In this document: positions 54,622 to 62,306 of the stretch, in pieces
How the letters are laid out: each line of letters begins with the position of its first letter
Position numbering within the stretch: position 1 is the first letter of the stretch
Assembly (NCBI GenBank): GCA_947259645.1
Contig: CAMYND010000003.1
Span: forward strand, 1 to 62,306
Source: Thermodesulfovibrionia bacterium
Lineage (GTDB): Bacteria; Nitrospirota; Thermodesulfovibrionia; UBA6902
Reading direction: 5' to 3'
DNA: 62,306 bases
The notes under the pieces: model-generated
Told to the model about the DNA's origin: nothing
Seen by the model: only the letters and a program-made list of their open reading frames with translations
Database searches by the model: none
Program-made: the position numbers and the translations under genes

Positions 54622-55219
54622 TAACGGGAAGAACATTCTCATTTGCGGCGTAGGCGGCCAGGGAATTCTGCTTGCCAGTGAGATTACAGCCTACGCCCTG
54701 ATCAAAGCAGGATTCGATGTCAAGAAAAGCGAGGTACATGGAATGGCACAGCGCGGGGGATCTGTTGTGGCGCATTTGAAATATGGTGATAAGGTCTATT
54801 CACCAATCATCGAGCCGGGGAAAGCTGATATTGAGGTCGCCTTTGAAATGCTTGAATCAGCACGATATCTTCCATACCTTCATAAAAAAAGCAGGGTAAT
54901 TGTTAATACACAAAAAATATATCCCCCATCTGTCACAACGGGCATTGAAACCTACCCTGACGATATATTAGACCGTCTGACTGAGAAGAACATTTCTGTC
55001 ATGCCTCTCGATGCCTTTGACATTGCCCGTTCTCTTGGAGAAACAAGGGCTGTTAATATGGTCCTGGTTGGAGCTCTGTCCTCATTCTTGCCTGTTGAGG
55101 AGAAAGTTTTCAAATCCGTTATCAATGAGCGCGTACGTGAAAATTTTCGCGCGGTGAATATGAAGGCTTTTCAAAAAGGAAGAGAAATAATAATGACTAG
55201 CCGGGAGGAAACAGATTAA
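54614..55219 (+). CDS. iorB: Indolepyruvate:ferredoxin oxidoreductase beta subunit
   Basis: A 201-residue gamma-type domain of pyruvate oxidoreductases. It opens [17 protein letters not shown] and continues with the [15 protein letters not shown] motif. It is the partner of IorA. The start is ATG 54614, overlapping the iorA stop and six bases after AGAGG; an in-frame TTG at 54599 is less likely. Confidence 0.93.
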   Translation: MSDNGKNILICGVGGQGILLASEITAYALIKAGFDVKKSEVHGMAQRGGSVVAHLKYGDKVYSPIIEPGKADIEVAFEMLESARYLPYLHKKSRVIVNTQKIYPPSVTTGIETYPDDILDRLTEKNISVMPLDAFDIARSLGETRAVNMVLVGALSSFLPVEEKVFKSVINERVRENFRAVNMKAFQKGREIIMTSREETD

Positions 55220-55221
55220 CC

Positions 55222-56523
55222 ATGATCTTGAATACTGAGTTGGAATCTCTTTCACGGGAATCTTTGGAGAAACTTCAGCTTGAGCGACTGCAATCAGTTA
55301 TCGAAAGAGTATATAGCGCTGTCCCCTATTACCGAAAAAAAATGGACGACGCAGGTGTCAAGCCTTCAGACATAAACACCCTTTCCGATCTCAGTAAACT
55401 TCCCTACACAACAAAAGAAGATCTCCGTCTCAACTACCCCTTTGGACTCTTTACCGTCCCTATGGATAAAGTCGTCCGGGTCCACGCTTCTTCGGGTACC
55501 ACCGGCAAACCCACAGTAGTGGGCTATACAAAAAATGATATTGAGACCTGGGCTGAACTGATGGCGCGATCTCTTGCGTCAGCCGGCGCTGACAGGGGAG
55601 ACATGGTGCATAACGCATACGGCTACGGCCTTTTCACGGGAGGATTGGGAGCGCATTATGGGGCTGAAAAACTGGGGGCGACAGTTATCCCGGTCTCAGG
55701 GGGAAACACGAAAAGGCAGATCATGCTGATGCAAGATTTCGGCTCAACAGTACTTCTCTGCACCCCTTCCTATGCACTTAATCTTGCCGAAGTAATGGCT
55801 GAAATGGGAGTTGATCCCGGATCACTCAAGCTGAAGGTAGGGATATTCGGGGCCGAGCCCTGGAGTTCGAACATGAAAACAGAAATAGAGAACAAACTGA
55901 AAATAGACGCCCTTGATATATACGGCCTGAGTGAAGTCATGGGCCCCGGAGTATCCTGTGAATGCATAGAGGGAAGAAATGGCCTTCATATTTTTGAAGA
56001 CCACTTCATTCCTGAAATAATAGATCCTGAAACAGGAAAGGTCATGCCGCCGGGAGAGATGGGTGAGCTTGTGTTTACCACAATAACAAAAGAGGCCTTT
56101 CCGGTTATCCGCTACCGGACCAAGGACCTTACCCGTTTAAGTGGAGAGCCCTGCGCCTGCGGTCGAACGTTCCGCAGAATGCAGAGGGTCACCGGAAGAA
56201 CAGATGACATGCTCATCATCAGAGGGGTGAACGTATTCCCCTCTCAGATCGAGCATGTACTCATGAGCGTCAAAGGCGTTGAACCTCACTATCAGTTGAT
56301 CGTGAACAGAAAGGGAGCTCTGGATACACTTGAAGCCCAGGTAGAGGTCAGCGAGGATCTGTTCTCTGATGAAATCAAGGCCCTGGAAGGGCTTACCAGA
56401 TCTATAGAGAAAGAGATCAAGGATCTCCTCGGCATTACCTGCAAAATAAAACTTGTTGAGCCAAAGACCATTCAGAGGAGTGAAGGCAAGGCTAAACGTG
56501 TCATTGACAACAGGGAAATATAA
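55222..56523 (+). CDS. paaK: Phenylacetate-CoA ligase
   Basis: A 433-residue AMP-forming ligase. The ATP motif [16 protein letters not shown] lies near 92-107, with [13 protein letters not shown] and the YRTKDLTRL motif later, then the mobile C-terminal domain. It activates phenylacetate or other arylacetates, or runs in reverse to make ATP from the aryl-acetyl-CoA produced by IorAB. It starts three bases after iorB. A second, closely similar paaK lies at the end of the liv block. Confidence 0.93.
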   Translation: MILNTELESLSRESLEKLQLERLQSVIERVYSAVPYYRKKMDDAGVKPSDINTLSDLSKLPYTTKEDLRLNYPFGLFTVPMDKVVRVHASSGTTGKPTVVGYTKNDIETWAELMARSLASAGADRGDMVHNAYGYGLFTGGLGAHYGAEKLGATVIPVSGGNTKRQIMLMQDFGSTVLLCTPSYALNLAEVMAEMGVDPGSLKLKVGIFGAEPWSSNMKTEIENKLKIDALDIYGLSEVMGPGVSCECIEGRNGLHIFEDHFIPEIIDPETGKVMPPGEMGELVFTTITKEAFPVIRYRTKDLTRLSGEPCACGRTFRRMQRVTGRTDDMLIIRGVNVFPSQIEHVLMSVKGVEPHYQLIVNRKGALDTLEAQVEVSEDLFSDEIKALEGLTRSIEKEIKDLLGITCKIKLVEPKTIQRSEGKAKRVIDNREI

Positions 56524-56534
56524 AGGGGGGGAAT

Positions 56535-56966
56535 ATGAAAGTCGAGCAGATATCGATATTCCTTGAAAACAAATCAGGCAGACTGGCTGATGTAACCGGA
56601 GTTCTCGCCAAAGCAGGCATAAATATCCGGGCACTGACGCTTGCAGACACAACAGATTTCGGCATACTGCGATTGATTGTGAACGATACAGAGAAGGCGA
56701 AGCAGGTCCTCAAAGATAACGACTTTACTGTCGGGAAGACAGAAGTTATCGCGGTCGAGGTCAAGGATGACCCCGGAGGACTGGCCACCATTCTTGATGT
56801 GATTCAGCGTGAAAACATAAATGTGGAATATATGTACGCCTTTCTGGAAAAACATGAAGACAAGGCCATAATTATATTCCGTTTTGATGATCTTGAAAAA
56901 GCAATAGCGGTTTTGAATAATGCCGGAATAGGCATCTTAAAAGGTGAGTATGTTTACTCCATCTAA
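56535..56966 (+). CDS. Tandem ACT-domain protein
   Basis: A 143-residue protein of two ACT domains (about 3-68 and 70-140). The first opens [32 protein letters not shown]; the second has the [27 protein letters not shown] pattern. Such proteins commonly follow paaK and may bind amino acids or modulate PaaK or transcription. It has a GGGGGG-rich ribosome-binding region. Confidence 0.9.
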   Translation: MKVEQISIFLENKSGRLADVTGVLAKAGINIRALTLADTTDFGILRLIVNDTEKAKQVLKDNDFTVGKTEVIAVEVKDDPGGLATILDVIQRENINVEYMYAFLEKHEDKAIIIFRFDDLEKAIAVLNNAGIGILKGEYVYSI

Positions 56967-56990
56967 ACACTTAACTTCAAGGAGGTCGAA

Positions 56991-58139
56991 ATGCGTATAG
57001 CAAGATTATTATCAGCAGCAGCGTTAACATTAATTTTTATGTTTTCGTTATCGTGCACCGAAAAGAAGGAGGCCATCAAGGTAGGTGCCATTCTCGCCGT
57101 AACCGGCCCTGCATCTTTCCTGGGCGCTCCTGAAGCAAAAACCATTGAAATGCTCGCTGCTGATCTCAACGCAAAAGGCGGCATTAACGGACAGAAGATC
57201 GAGCTCATAATCAAAGACTCTGCAGCAAATCCTGAAAAAGCCATATCATTTGCCAAACAGCTTATCGAAGAAGACAAAGTCCTCGCAATTATCGGACCTT
57301 CCACAAGCGGGGAAACAATGAAGATCAAAAATATCATGGAAGAAGCCAAAACCGTGCTCCTCTCATGTGCTGCTGCAGAAGTCATTGTTAACCCGGTTGC
57401 AAAGTACGTGTTTAAGACACCGCAGAAGGACAGCTTTGCCGTCAAAAAAATATATACTCAGATGAAAAAAATGGGTATCTCAAAGATCGGGGTTGTTGTT
57501 GGGAACACAGGATTCGGTAAGGCCGGCAAGGCCCAGCTTGAAAAAATCGCCCCCGAGTTCGGTATTGACGTCCTTATCAGCGAAGTCTACGACAAAAAGG
57601 CAACTGACCTGACTGCAGTAGTTACCAAGGTCAAGGCAAAAAATGTCCAGGCAGTAGTCAACTGGTCTATAGTTCCTGCCCAGTCAATCATTGTTAAGAA
57701 TATGAAGCAGATCGGTCTGAATGTCCCCCTCTTCCAGAGCCATGGATTTGGCAACATAAAATTTGTTCAGGCTGCAGGAGATGCGGCTGAAGGCATAATA
57801 TTTCCGGCCGGCCGTCTGCTCGTCTCGGATGTCATTCCTGACAGCAACGCTCAGAAACCTGTACTGATGAAATACAAGAAAGATTATGAATCTAAGTATA
57901 ATGAAGACGCTAGCACATTTGGAGGTCATGCATATGATGCGTTCATGATCTTTGTCGAGGCTCTTAAAAAATCCGGTCCTGACAGGGAAAAACTGAGAGA
58001 TGCCGTGGAAAATATGAAGGGTTTTGTAGGGACCGGCGGCATTTTCAATTTCTCCGCTGAAGACCACAACGGCCTGGACATTGAGGCATTTGAAATGCTC
58101 ACTGTCAAGGACGGCAAGTTTGCCCTTTTAAAAGAATAG
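56991..58139 (+). CDS. livK: Branched-chain amino acid ABC transporter substrate-binding lipoprotein
   Basis: A 382-residue periplasmic-binding protein of the LivJ/LivK family. A lipoprotein signal ends at FSLSC (C22). The mature protein opens IKVGAILAVTGPASFLGAPE and has the later VVVGNTGFGKAGKAQLEK pattern. AAGGAGGT precedes the ATG. The substrate could be an aromatic or other amino acid, or an aromatic acid, given the iorAB-paaK neighbours. Confidence 0.9.
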   Translation: MRIARLLSAAALTLIFMFSLSCTEKKEAIKVGAILAVTGPASFLGAPEAKTIEMLAADLNAKGGINGQKIELIIKDSAANPEKAISFAKQLIEEDKVLAIIGPSTSGETMKIKNIMEEAKTVLLSCAAAEVIVNPVAKYVFKTPQKDSFAVKKIYTQMKKMGISKIGVVVGNTGFGKAGKAQLEKIAPEFGIDVLISEVYDKKATDLTAVVTKVKAKNVQAVVNWSIVPAQSIIVKNMKQIGLNVPLFQSHGFGNIKFVQAAGDAAEGIIFPAGRLLVSDVIPDSNAQKPVLMKYKKDYESKYNEDASTFGGHAYDAFMIFVEALKKSGPDREKLRDAVENMKGFVGTGGIFNFSAEDHNGLDIEAFEMLTVKDGKFALLKE

Positions 58140-58169
58140 AGAAGCCTCATACTTCAACTTAACCTGTGG

Positions 58170-58206
58170 GCGGGGGTATTCAATGCTGATATTGAATGCT
58201 TCCCGC
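58170..58206 (+). promoter_or_regulatory. Stem-loop between livK and livH
   Basis: GCGGG and ATTCAAT on the 5' side (58170-58184) pair with ATTGAAT and CCCGC on the 3' side (58191-58206), with a small internal mismatch and a GCTGAT loop. A short T-rich run (tcattattttgtt) follows, so it may be a partial terminator or RNA-stabilising element that sets binding protein above permease levels. Confidence 0.5.
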
Positions 58207-58224
58207 TCATTATTTTGTTAACCC

Positions 58225-59115
58225 ATGACTCTCGAACTGCTTTTTCAATATCTGGTCGCTGGCATCACCTATGGAATCATATACGCCATAGTTGCCATCG
58301 GCTTTAATATCATATATAACACGACAGGGATTATTAATTTTGCGCAGGGTGAATTTGTAATGCTCGGAGGCATGACCGCGGTCACCCTGAACACGTTCAT
58401 GCCTGTCCCTCTCGCTATTGTCGCAGCCGTCCTAATTACCATGATAATAGGGGCGTTAATAGAAATTATCTTTATTCGCTGGCTTGATAATCCGACTGTC
58501 CTGCGCATGATCATTATTACCATCGGTCTTTCAATTCTGATCAGGGAAGTCGCCCTCCATGTCTGGGATGAAAAGGTAAGAGCTTTGCCCTATTTCAGCG
58601 GTACAGCAACATCTTCAATCTCGATCAAAGGGGTGTACATTTCACCACAGGTTCTCTGGGTTATCGGAATCTGTACTCTCATCGTTATTATTCTGAACTT
58701 TTTTTTCTCACATACCCTTCTCGGAAGACAGATGCGGGCATGTTCTTCAAACAGAAAGGCTGCGCGTCTGTGTGGAATAAGCGTGCAGAACATGGTCACA
58801 CTCTCTTTTGTCCTCAGTGCCGGTATCGGGGCTCTTGCGGGATGTATTGTATCGCCGATAACGTACATTCAGTATGACAGCGGGACCGGACTGGCCATCA
58901 AAGGCTTTACTGTTGCGATCCTTGGCGGTCTGGGAAACAGCATGGCTGCGGTGGCAGCAGGCCTGATACTGGGAGTGCTTGAGTCATTCAGCATCTGGAT
59001 TCTGCCAACAGCATACAAAGACGCGATCTCAATATCGATTTTACTCTTAATCCTATTTGTCAGGCCGGGTGGTCTCTTCGGAAGCAGAGAGGCATTGAGC
59101 CTGAAGGAATTCTGA
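58225..59115 (+). CDS. livH: Branched-chain amino acid ABC transporter permease LivH
   Basis: A 296-residue permease with about eight membrane helices. The segments GITYGIIYAIVAIGFNIIYNTTGIIN and GFTVAILGGLGNSMAAVAAGLILGVLES match LivH. Its stop overlaps the livM start by one base. Confidence 0.93.
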   Translation: MTLELLFQYLVAGITYGIIYAIVAIGFNIIYNTTGIINFAQGEFVMLGGMTAVTLNTFMPVPLAIVAAVLITMIIGALIEIIFIRWLDNPTVLRMIIITIGLSILIREVALHVWDEKVRALPYFSGTATSSISIKGVYISPQVLWVIGICTLIVIILNFFFSHTLLGRQMRACSSNRKAARLCGISVQNMVTLSFVLSAGIGALAGCIVSPITYIQYDSGTGLAIKGFTVAILGGLGNSMAAVAAGLILGVLESFSIWILPTAYKDAISISILLLILFVRPGGLFGSREALSLKEF

Positions 59116-60191
59116 TGAAAAGACTGAGACATCTGCATATAGTTTACATGGCGCTGCTTATAGTCGGAATACAGGTGGTTACTTCTGCTACTGATACCGC
59201 TTATTTCCTGACCCAACTGACCATGTCAGCGTATTACTCGCTGATCATCATCGGCCTCAGCCTTGTAATGGGATATGCCGGTCAGATTTCAATCGGCCAT
59301 GCCGGATTCTTCGCGATCGGCGGATACCTGTCTGCATTCCTCACGACGTATAACCTTCTTCCATACCAGGAAACCGGGATTGTGGCATTTCTTTCAAATG
59401 CAGGGCTTTTGGTTTTCAGCCAGGACATTTACGGAACCGATCTCCTCACCGTGCATCCCTGGTGCGCATTCATATCAGCAATAATTCTTACGACATCAAT
59501 AGCATATGTCATAGGCAGGCCCGTGCTCAAACTGAAGGGTCATTACCTTGCCATGGCAACACTTGGATTTGGAATAATCATTTTCAGGATCGTCCTCGGA
59601 TCTTCCTACTTTGGTGAAGCTGACGGACTTTCAGATGTCCCTGGATTTCCCCTAATCGGCGGTGTTGAAATCAGCGGGAACATGTCCGCCAGAATCGTGA
59701 ATTATTATATTGCCTGGGGTCTCGTAATCATCGGGATGGTCCTTCTCTTAAACCTTGTAAAGTCAAGAGTCGGAAGGGCATTGAGATCGATTCACGGTTC
59801 AGAAGATGCTGCAAAAGCAATGGGTGTTGATGCGGCGAAGTATAAGCTCCATACCTTTGTCCTGAGCGCTGTCTTTGCAGCGGTCGCAGGTGTTATGTTG
59901 ACCCACTACAATGGCGGGATCGGCCCTTCCGAGGCTTCGGTCATGAAATCAGTCCGCTATGTGGCGATTGTGGCCATTGGCGGAATGGCAAACCTCTGGG
60001 GTGCCCTTATCATGGGCTCGGTGCTCAATTTTCTCTCTTTGCGCGGTTATTTCGGATCCATGGACGACGCGGTTTTCGGATCTATATTAATCATCATCAT
60101 GCTCTTTGCCCCGCAGGGGATTTTACGGAAGGGAATACTAAAGGACCTGAGAAATAAACTGACCGGAAATCCAGAGGTGAAACAGTCATAA
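59115..60191 (+). CDS. livM: Branched-chain amino acid ABC transporter permease LivM
   Basis: A 358-residue permease with about ten helices. The opening region YSLIIIGLSLVMGYAGQISIGHAGFFAIGGY and the late RSIHGSEDAAKAMGVD coupling motif are characteristic. It is followed immediately by livG. Confidence 0.93.
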   Translation: MKRLRHLHIVYMALLIVGIQVVTSATDTAYFLTQLTMSAYYSLIIIGLSLVMGYAGQISIGHAGFFAIGGYLSAFLTTYNLLPYQETGIVAFLSNAGLLVFSQDIYGTDLLTVHPWCAFISAIILTTSIAYVIGRPVLKLKGHYLAMATLGFGIIIFRIVLGSSYFGEADGLSDVPGFPLIGGVEISGNMSARIVNYYIAWGLVIIGMVLLLNLVKSRVGRALRSIHGSEDAAKAMGVDAAKYKLHTFVLSAVFAAVAGVMLTHYNGGIGPSEASVMKSVRYVAIVAIGGMANLWGALIMGSVLNFLSLRGYFGSMDDAVFGSILIIIMLFAPQGILRKGILKDLRNKLTGNPEVKQS

Positions 60192-60956
60192 ATGGCATTC
60201 TTTGAAGTACACAATCTATCACGGAGCTTTGGCGGACTTAAAGCTGTAAGCAATGTCAGTTTTACTGTAACAAAAAATACCGTCAAATCAATCATCGGGC
60301 CAAACGGTGCCGGCAAAACAACCCTTTTTAATCTAATATCCGGTTTTCTTCCGCCTGATGAGGGCAGTGTTACTCTTGAGACCAGGCAACTCGAGGATCT
60401 TTCTCCAGATAAAATCGCGGGGCATGGAGTATCACGGACATTTCAAAACCTGAAACTGTTTCATGGAATGACCGCTCTGGAAAATGTCATGATCGGCAGG
60501 CACACTCACAGCAGGTCAGGGTTTCTCTCCGGCATGCTGAGCCTGCCCTGGACATGGGTAGAAGAGAAGGCGATAGTCAAAGACTCTCTTGAGGTAATGG
60601 ATTTTTTCGGCATAGCTCATTTGGCTGACTCAGAGGCTACAAGCCTCGCCTACGGTCAGCAGAGAGTTGTTGAGCTTGCCCGGGCCATGGCCTGTAAACC
60701 CGATCTTCTCCTCCTTGATGAACCGGCTGCCGGACTCAATATGAAAGAAACAGCAGAAATGGGAAAACTGATATGTAAAATACGGGACAAGGGAGTTACT
60801 GTACTCCTTGTTGAACATGATATGTCTCTCGTTATGAATATATCCGATGAGATTCTTGTTCTAAGTTATGGTGAAAAAATTGCTGAAGATTCGCCTCTCG
60901 CGATTCAGCAGGATAAAGAGGTAATCCGGGTCTACCTTGGTGAAGACGATGCTTAG
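60192..60956 (+). CDS. livG: Branched-chain amino acid ABC transporter ATPase LivG
   Basis: A 254-residue ATPase. Walker A GPNGAGKTT, the signature LAYGQQRVVELARAM and Walker B LLLLDEPAAGLN are intact. It starts directly at the livM stop and overlaps livF. Confidence 0.94.
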   Translation: MAFFEVHNLSRSFGGLKAVSNVSFTVTKNTVKSIIGPNGAGKTTLFNLISGFLPPDEGSVTLETRQLEDLSPDKIAGHGVSRTFQNLKLFHGMTALENVMIGRHTHSRSGFLSGMLSLPWTWVEEKAIVKDSLEVMDFFGIAHLADSEATSLAYGQQRVVELARAMACKPDLLLLDEPAAGLNMKETAEMGKLICKIRDKGVTVLLVEHDMSLVMNISDEILVLSYGEKIAEDSPLAIQQDKEVIRVYLGEDDA

Positions 60957-61683
60957 GATCCGAAATCTCGAAACAGCATATGGCAATCTCAGAGTCCTCA
61001 GAAGGCTCAGCATGCACGTGGCCCCGGGAGAAATCGTCACCATTATAGGGGCAAACGGGGCGGGTAAAACAACACTGCTGAACACATTGTCCGGACTTCT
61101 TTCTGCCAGATCCGGAGAGGTGGAATTTAACAGGAAGAATATTTTCAATATGCCAGCTGAAAAAATTGTCTTAATGGGATGCTCACTGGTGCCTGAAGGA
61201 AGACAGGTATTTGCCACGATGTCAGTGCACGAAAACCTGCTGCTCGGTGGATATGTCCTTCACAAAAGGAAAGAACAACAGATGATCGATGAGGAGTTAC
61301 AGAAAGTATATGCTCTGTTTCCAATTTTAAAAGAGCGGGGAAACCAGCTTGCGGGGACACTTTCCGGTGGTGAACAGCAGATGGTCGCTATTGGCAGGGC
61401 CCTCATGGCACGACCAAACATGATAATGATGGATGAGCCCTCAATGGGGCTTGCACCTTTGATCGTGAAAGAAATCTTTCAGATCATACTCAGGCTCCGA
61501 GAGGCAGGCAAAACTGTTCTTCTGGTTGAGCAGAACGCAAAGGCAGCCCTCGCCATTGCAGACAGGGGATATGTGCTTGAAACAGGCAGGATAATAAGTC
61601 AGGGACCCGCAGAAGACCTATTGTCAAACAGGGATGTGCAGAGAGCATATCTCGGCAGGGACCTTGATTCTGAGAATCCATAA
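60949..61683 (+). CDS. livF: Branched-chain amino acid ABC transporter ATPase LivF
   Basis: A 244-residue ATPase. Walker A GANGAGKTT, signature LSGGEQQMVAIGRAL and Walker B MIMMDEPSMGLAP are typical of LivF. The start is ATG 60949, overlapping livG by 8 bases; earlier in-frame TTG and GTG codons lie deeper in livG. Confidence 0.94.
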   Translation: MLRIRNLETAYGNLRVLRRLSMHVAPGEIVTIIGANGAGKTTLLNTLSGLLSARSGEVEFNRKNIFNMPAEKIVLMGCSLVPEGRQVFATMSVHENLLLGGYVLHKRKEQQMIDEELQKVYALFPILKERGNQLAGTLSGGEQQMVAIGRALMARPNMIMMDEPSMGLAPLIVKEIFQIILRLREAGKTVLLVEQNAKAALAIADRGYVLETGRIISQGPAEDLLSNRDVQRAYLGRDLDSENP

Positions 61684-61698
61684 CGAGTGGAGGAAACT

Positions 61699-62306
61699 AT
61701 GTACTGGGAAGAGGAAAAAGAGTGTATGAACAGGGATGACCTGGAACAGTTGCAGCTGGAAAGACTGGAATCAACGCTAAGCCGTGTCCAGATGAATGTT
61801 CCCTTTTACCGGAACAAATTTGATGAACTGAAAATAGACACAGACAATATCCGCTCACTTGCGGACCTTCCCTCACTGCCCTTTACAACGAAAAATGATC
61901 TGCGGGATAACTATCCCTACGGCCTCTTTGCTGTTCCATTGAGAGAAGTTGTGAGAGTGCACGCGTCTTCCGGAACCACAGGCCTTTCAACGGTCGTCGG
62001 CTACACGCAAAATGATATTAAAACGTGGTCCAATCTGGTAGCCAGGATACTGACCGCCGGCGGACTGACCAAAGACGATGTAATACAGATATCCTTCGGC
62101 TACGGGCTTTTTACCGGCGGGTTCGGTCTTCACTACGGCGCTGAACGTATCGGGGCCTCTGTCATTCCCATGTCAAGCGGCAACACGAGGAGACAGATCA
62201 GGATCATGCAGGATTTTAAAACAACCGCCCTGGTATGCACACCGAGCTATGCATTGCTTTTGGCAGAAACGATGTATGACATGGGTATTAACATAAACTC
62301 CCTTTC
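61699..62306 (+). CDS. paaK: Second phenylacetate-CoA ligase, 3' end outside window
   Basis: The first 202 residues of a PaaK-type ligase. The ATP motif [16 protein letters not shown] and the [20 protein letters not shown] segment align closely with the first paaK, so this is a paralogue. TGGAGGAAA precedes the ATG. It follows livF by 15 bases, suggesting that the iorAB-paaK-ACT-liv unit continues beyond the window. The two copies may serve different arylacetates or different directions of the reaction. Confidence 0.92.
   Translation, partial: MYWEEEKECMNRDDLEQLQLERLESTLSRVQMNVPFYRNKFDELKIDTDNIRSLADLPSLPFTTKNDLRDNYPYGLFAVPLREVVRVHASSGTTGLSTVVGYTQNDIKTWSNLVARILTAGGLTKDDVIQISFGYGLFTGGFGLHYGAERIGASVIPMSSGNTRRQIRIMQDFKTTALVCTPSYALLLAETMYDMGININSL

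Noticed and set aside
1-62306. tRNA, rRNA, CRISPR arrays, IS elements or prophage
   Set aside because: I looked on both strands and found no cloverleaf-like segment, repeat-spacer array, transposase or integrase.

Overview
The window reads as a chromosomal stretch of a free-living, Gram-negative, probably anaerobic or microaerophilic bacterium. The layout and protein flavour fit Nitrospirota (Thermodesulfovibrio-like) or a deep deltaproteobacterial lineage. I base this on an outer-membrane Slp lipoprotein, RseC, citramalate synthase, the indolepyruvate:ferredoxin oxidoreductase/PaaK/Liv cluster, heavy c-di-GMP signalling and mid-range base composition. The assignment is an inference; no rRNA, tRNA, IS element, prophage or CRISPR array is visible.

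Region 1 (1-15039, all minus strand) is an aspartate-family amino acid block. In transcription order it runs lipA, alaC-type aminotransferase, then hom, tusA-like, thiF/moeB-like, a threonine synthase paralogue, a moaD/thiS-like sulfur carrier, a NIL-domain protein, thrC, an apgM-type phosphomutase, lysC, cimA, rseC, an EF-G paralogue and a thiamine-binding (MTH1187) family gene cut by the window edge. There is no thrB; the ApgM-like enzyme sits where homoserine kinase would be expected. A complete sulfur-relay set (TusA, E1-like activator, ubiquitin-like carrier, fold-type II PLP enzyme) is embedded between hom and thrC. This resembles the CysO/CysM and HcyS logic and suggests protein-thiocarboxylate-dependent synthesis of homocysteine (or cysteine). 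It is the most interesting system here.

Region 2 (15297-31813) holds two HD-GYP c-di-GMP phosphodiesterase-type proteins, an FmdB zinc ribbon, a transaldolase/transketolase operon, small TPR and zinc-ribbon proteins, a lipoprotein-type methyltransferase, and a glycogen section. The glycogen section has a GT5 synthase facing a glgB operon that also encodes a SLOG-like protein and an uncharacterised protein.

Region 3 (31190-44093, minus strand) is housekeeping. It has a long run yicC-remA-gmk-rpoZ-coaBC-aroQ-pepQ-efp-accB-accC-thiE, then clpC, then rpiB-glyA-nrdR. EF-P has arginine at the tip position 32.

Region 4 (44308-51565) is mixed: coaE, an ABC-2 exporter pair, a PilZ protein, a freestanding tRNA-Thr editing domain, Slp, a CPBP protease with an ABC ATPase, a 650-base AT-rich gene-poor stretch, and a secreted PPC-like protein. 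Region 5 (51924-62306, plus strand) is an amidohydrolase followed by iorA-iorB-paaK-ACT-livKHMGF-paaK2 (cut by the window edge). It looks like an aryl-pyruvate/arylacetyl-CoA and amino acid uptake unit. Several good sigma-70-type promoters are visible. Three genes (22881, coaE, pilZ) have an extended -10 only 6-7 bases before the start codon and no Shine-Dalgarno, which suggests leaderless transcripts.
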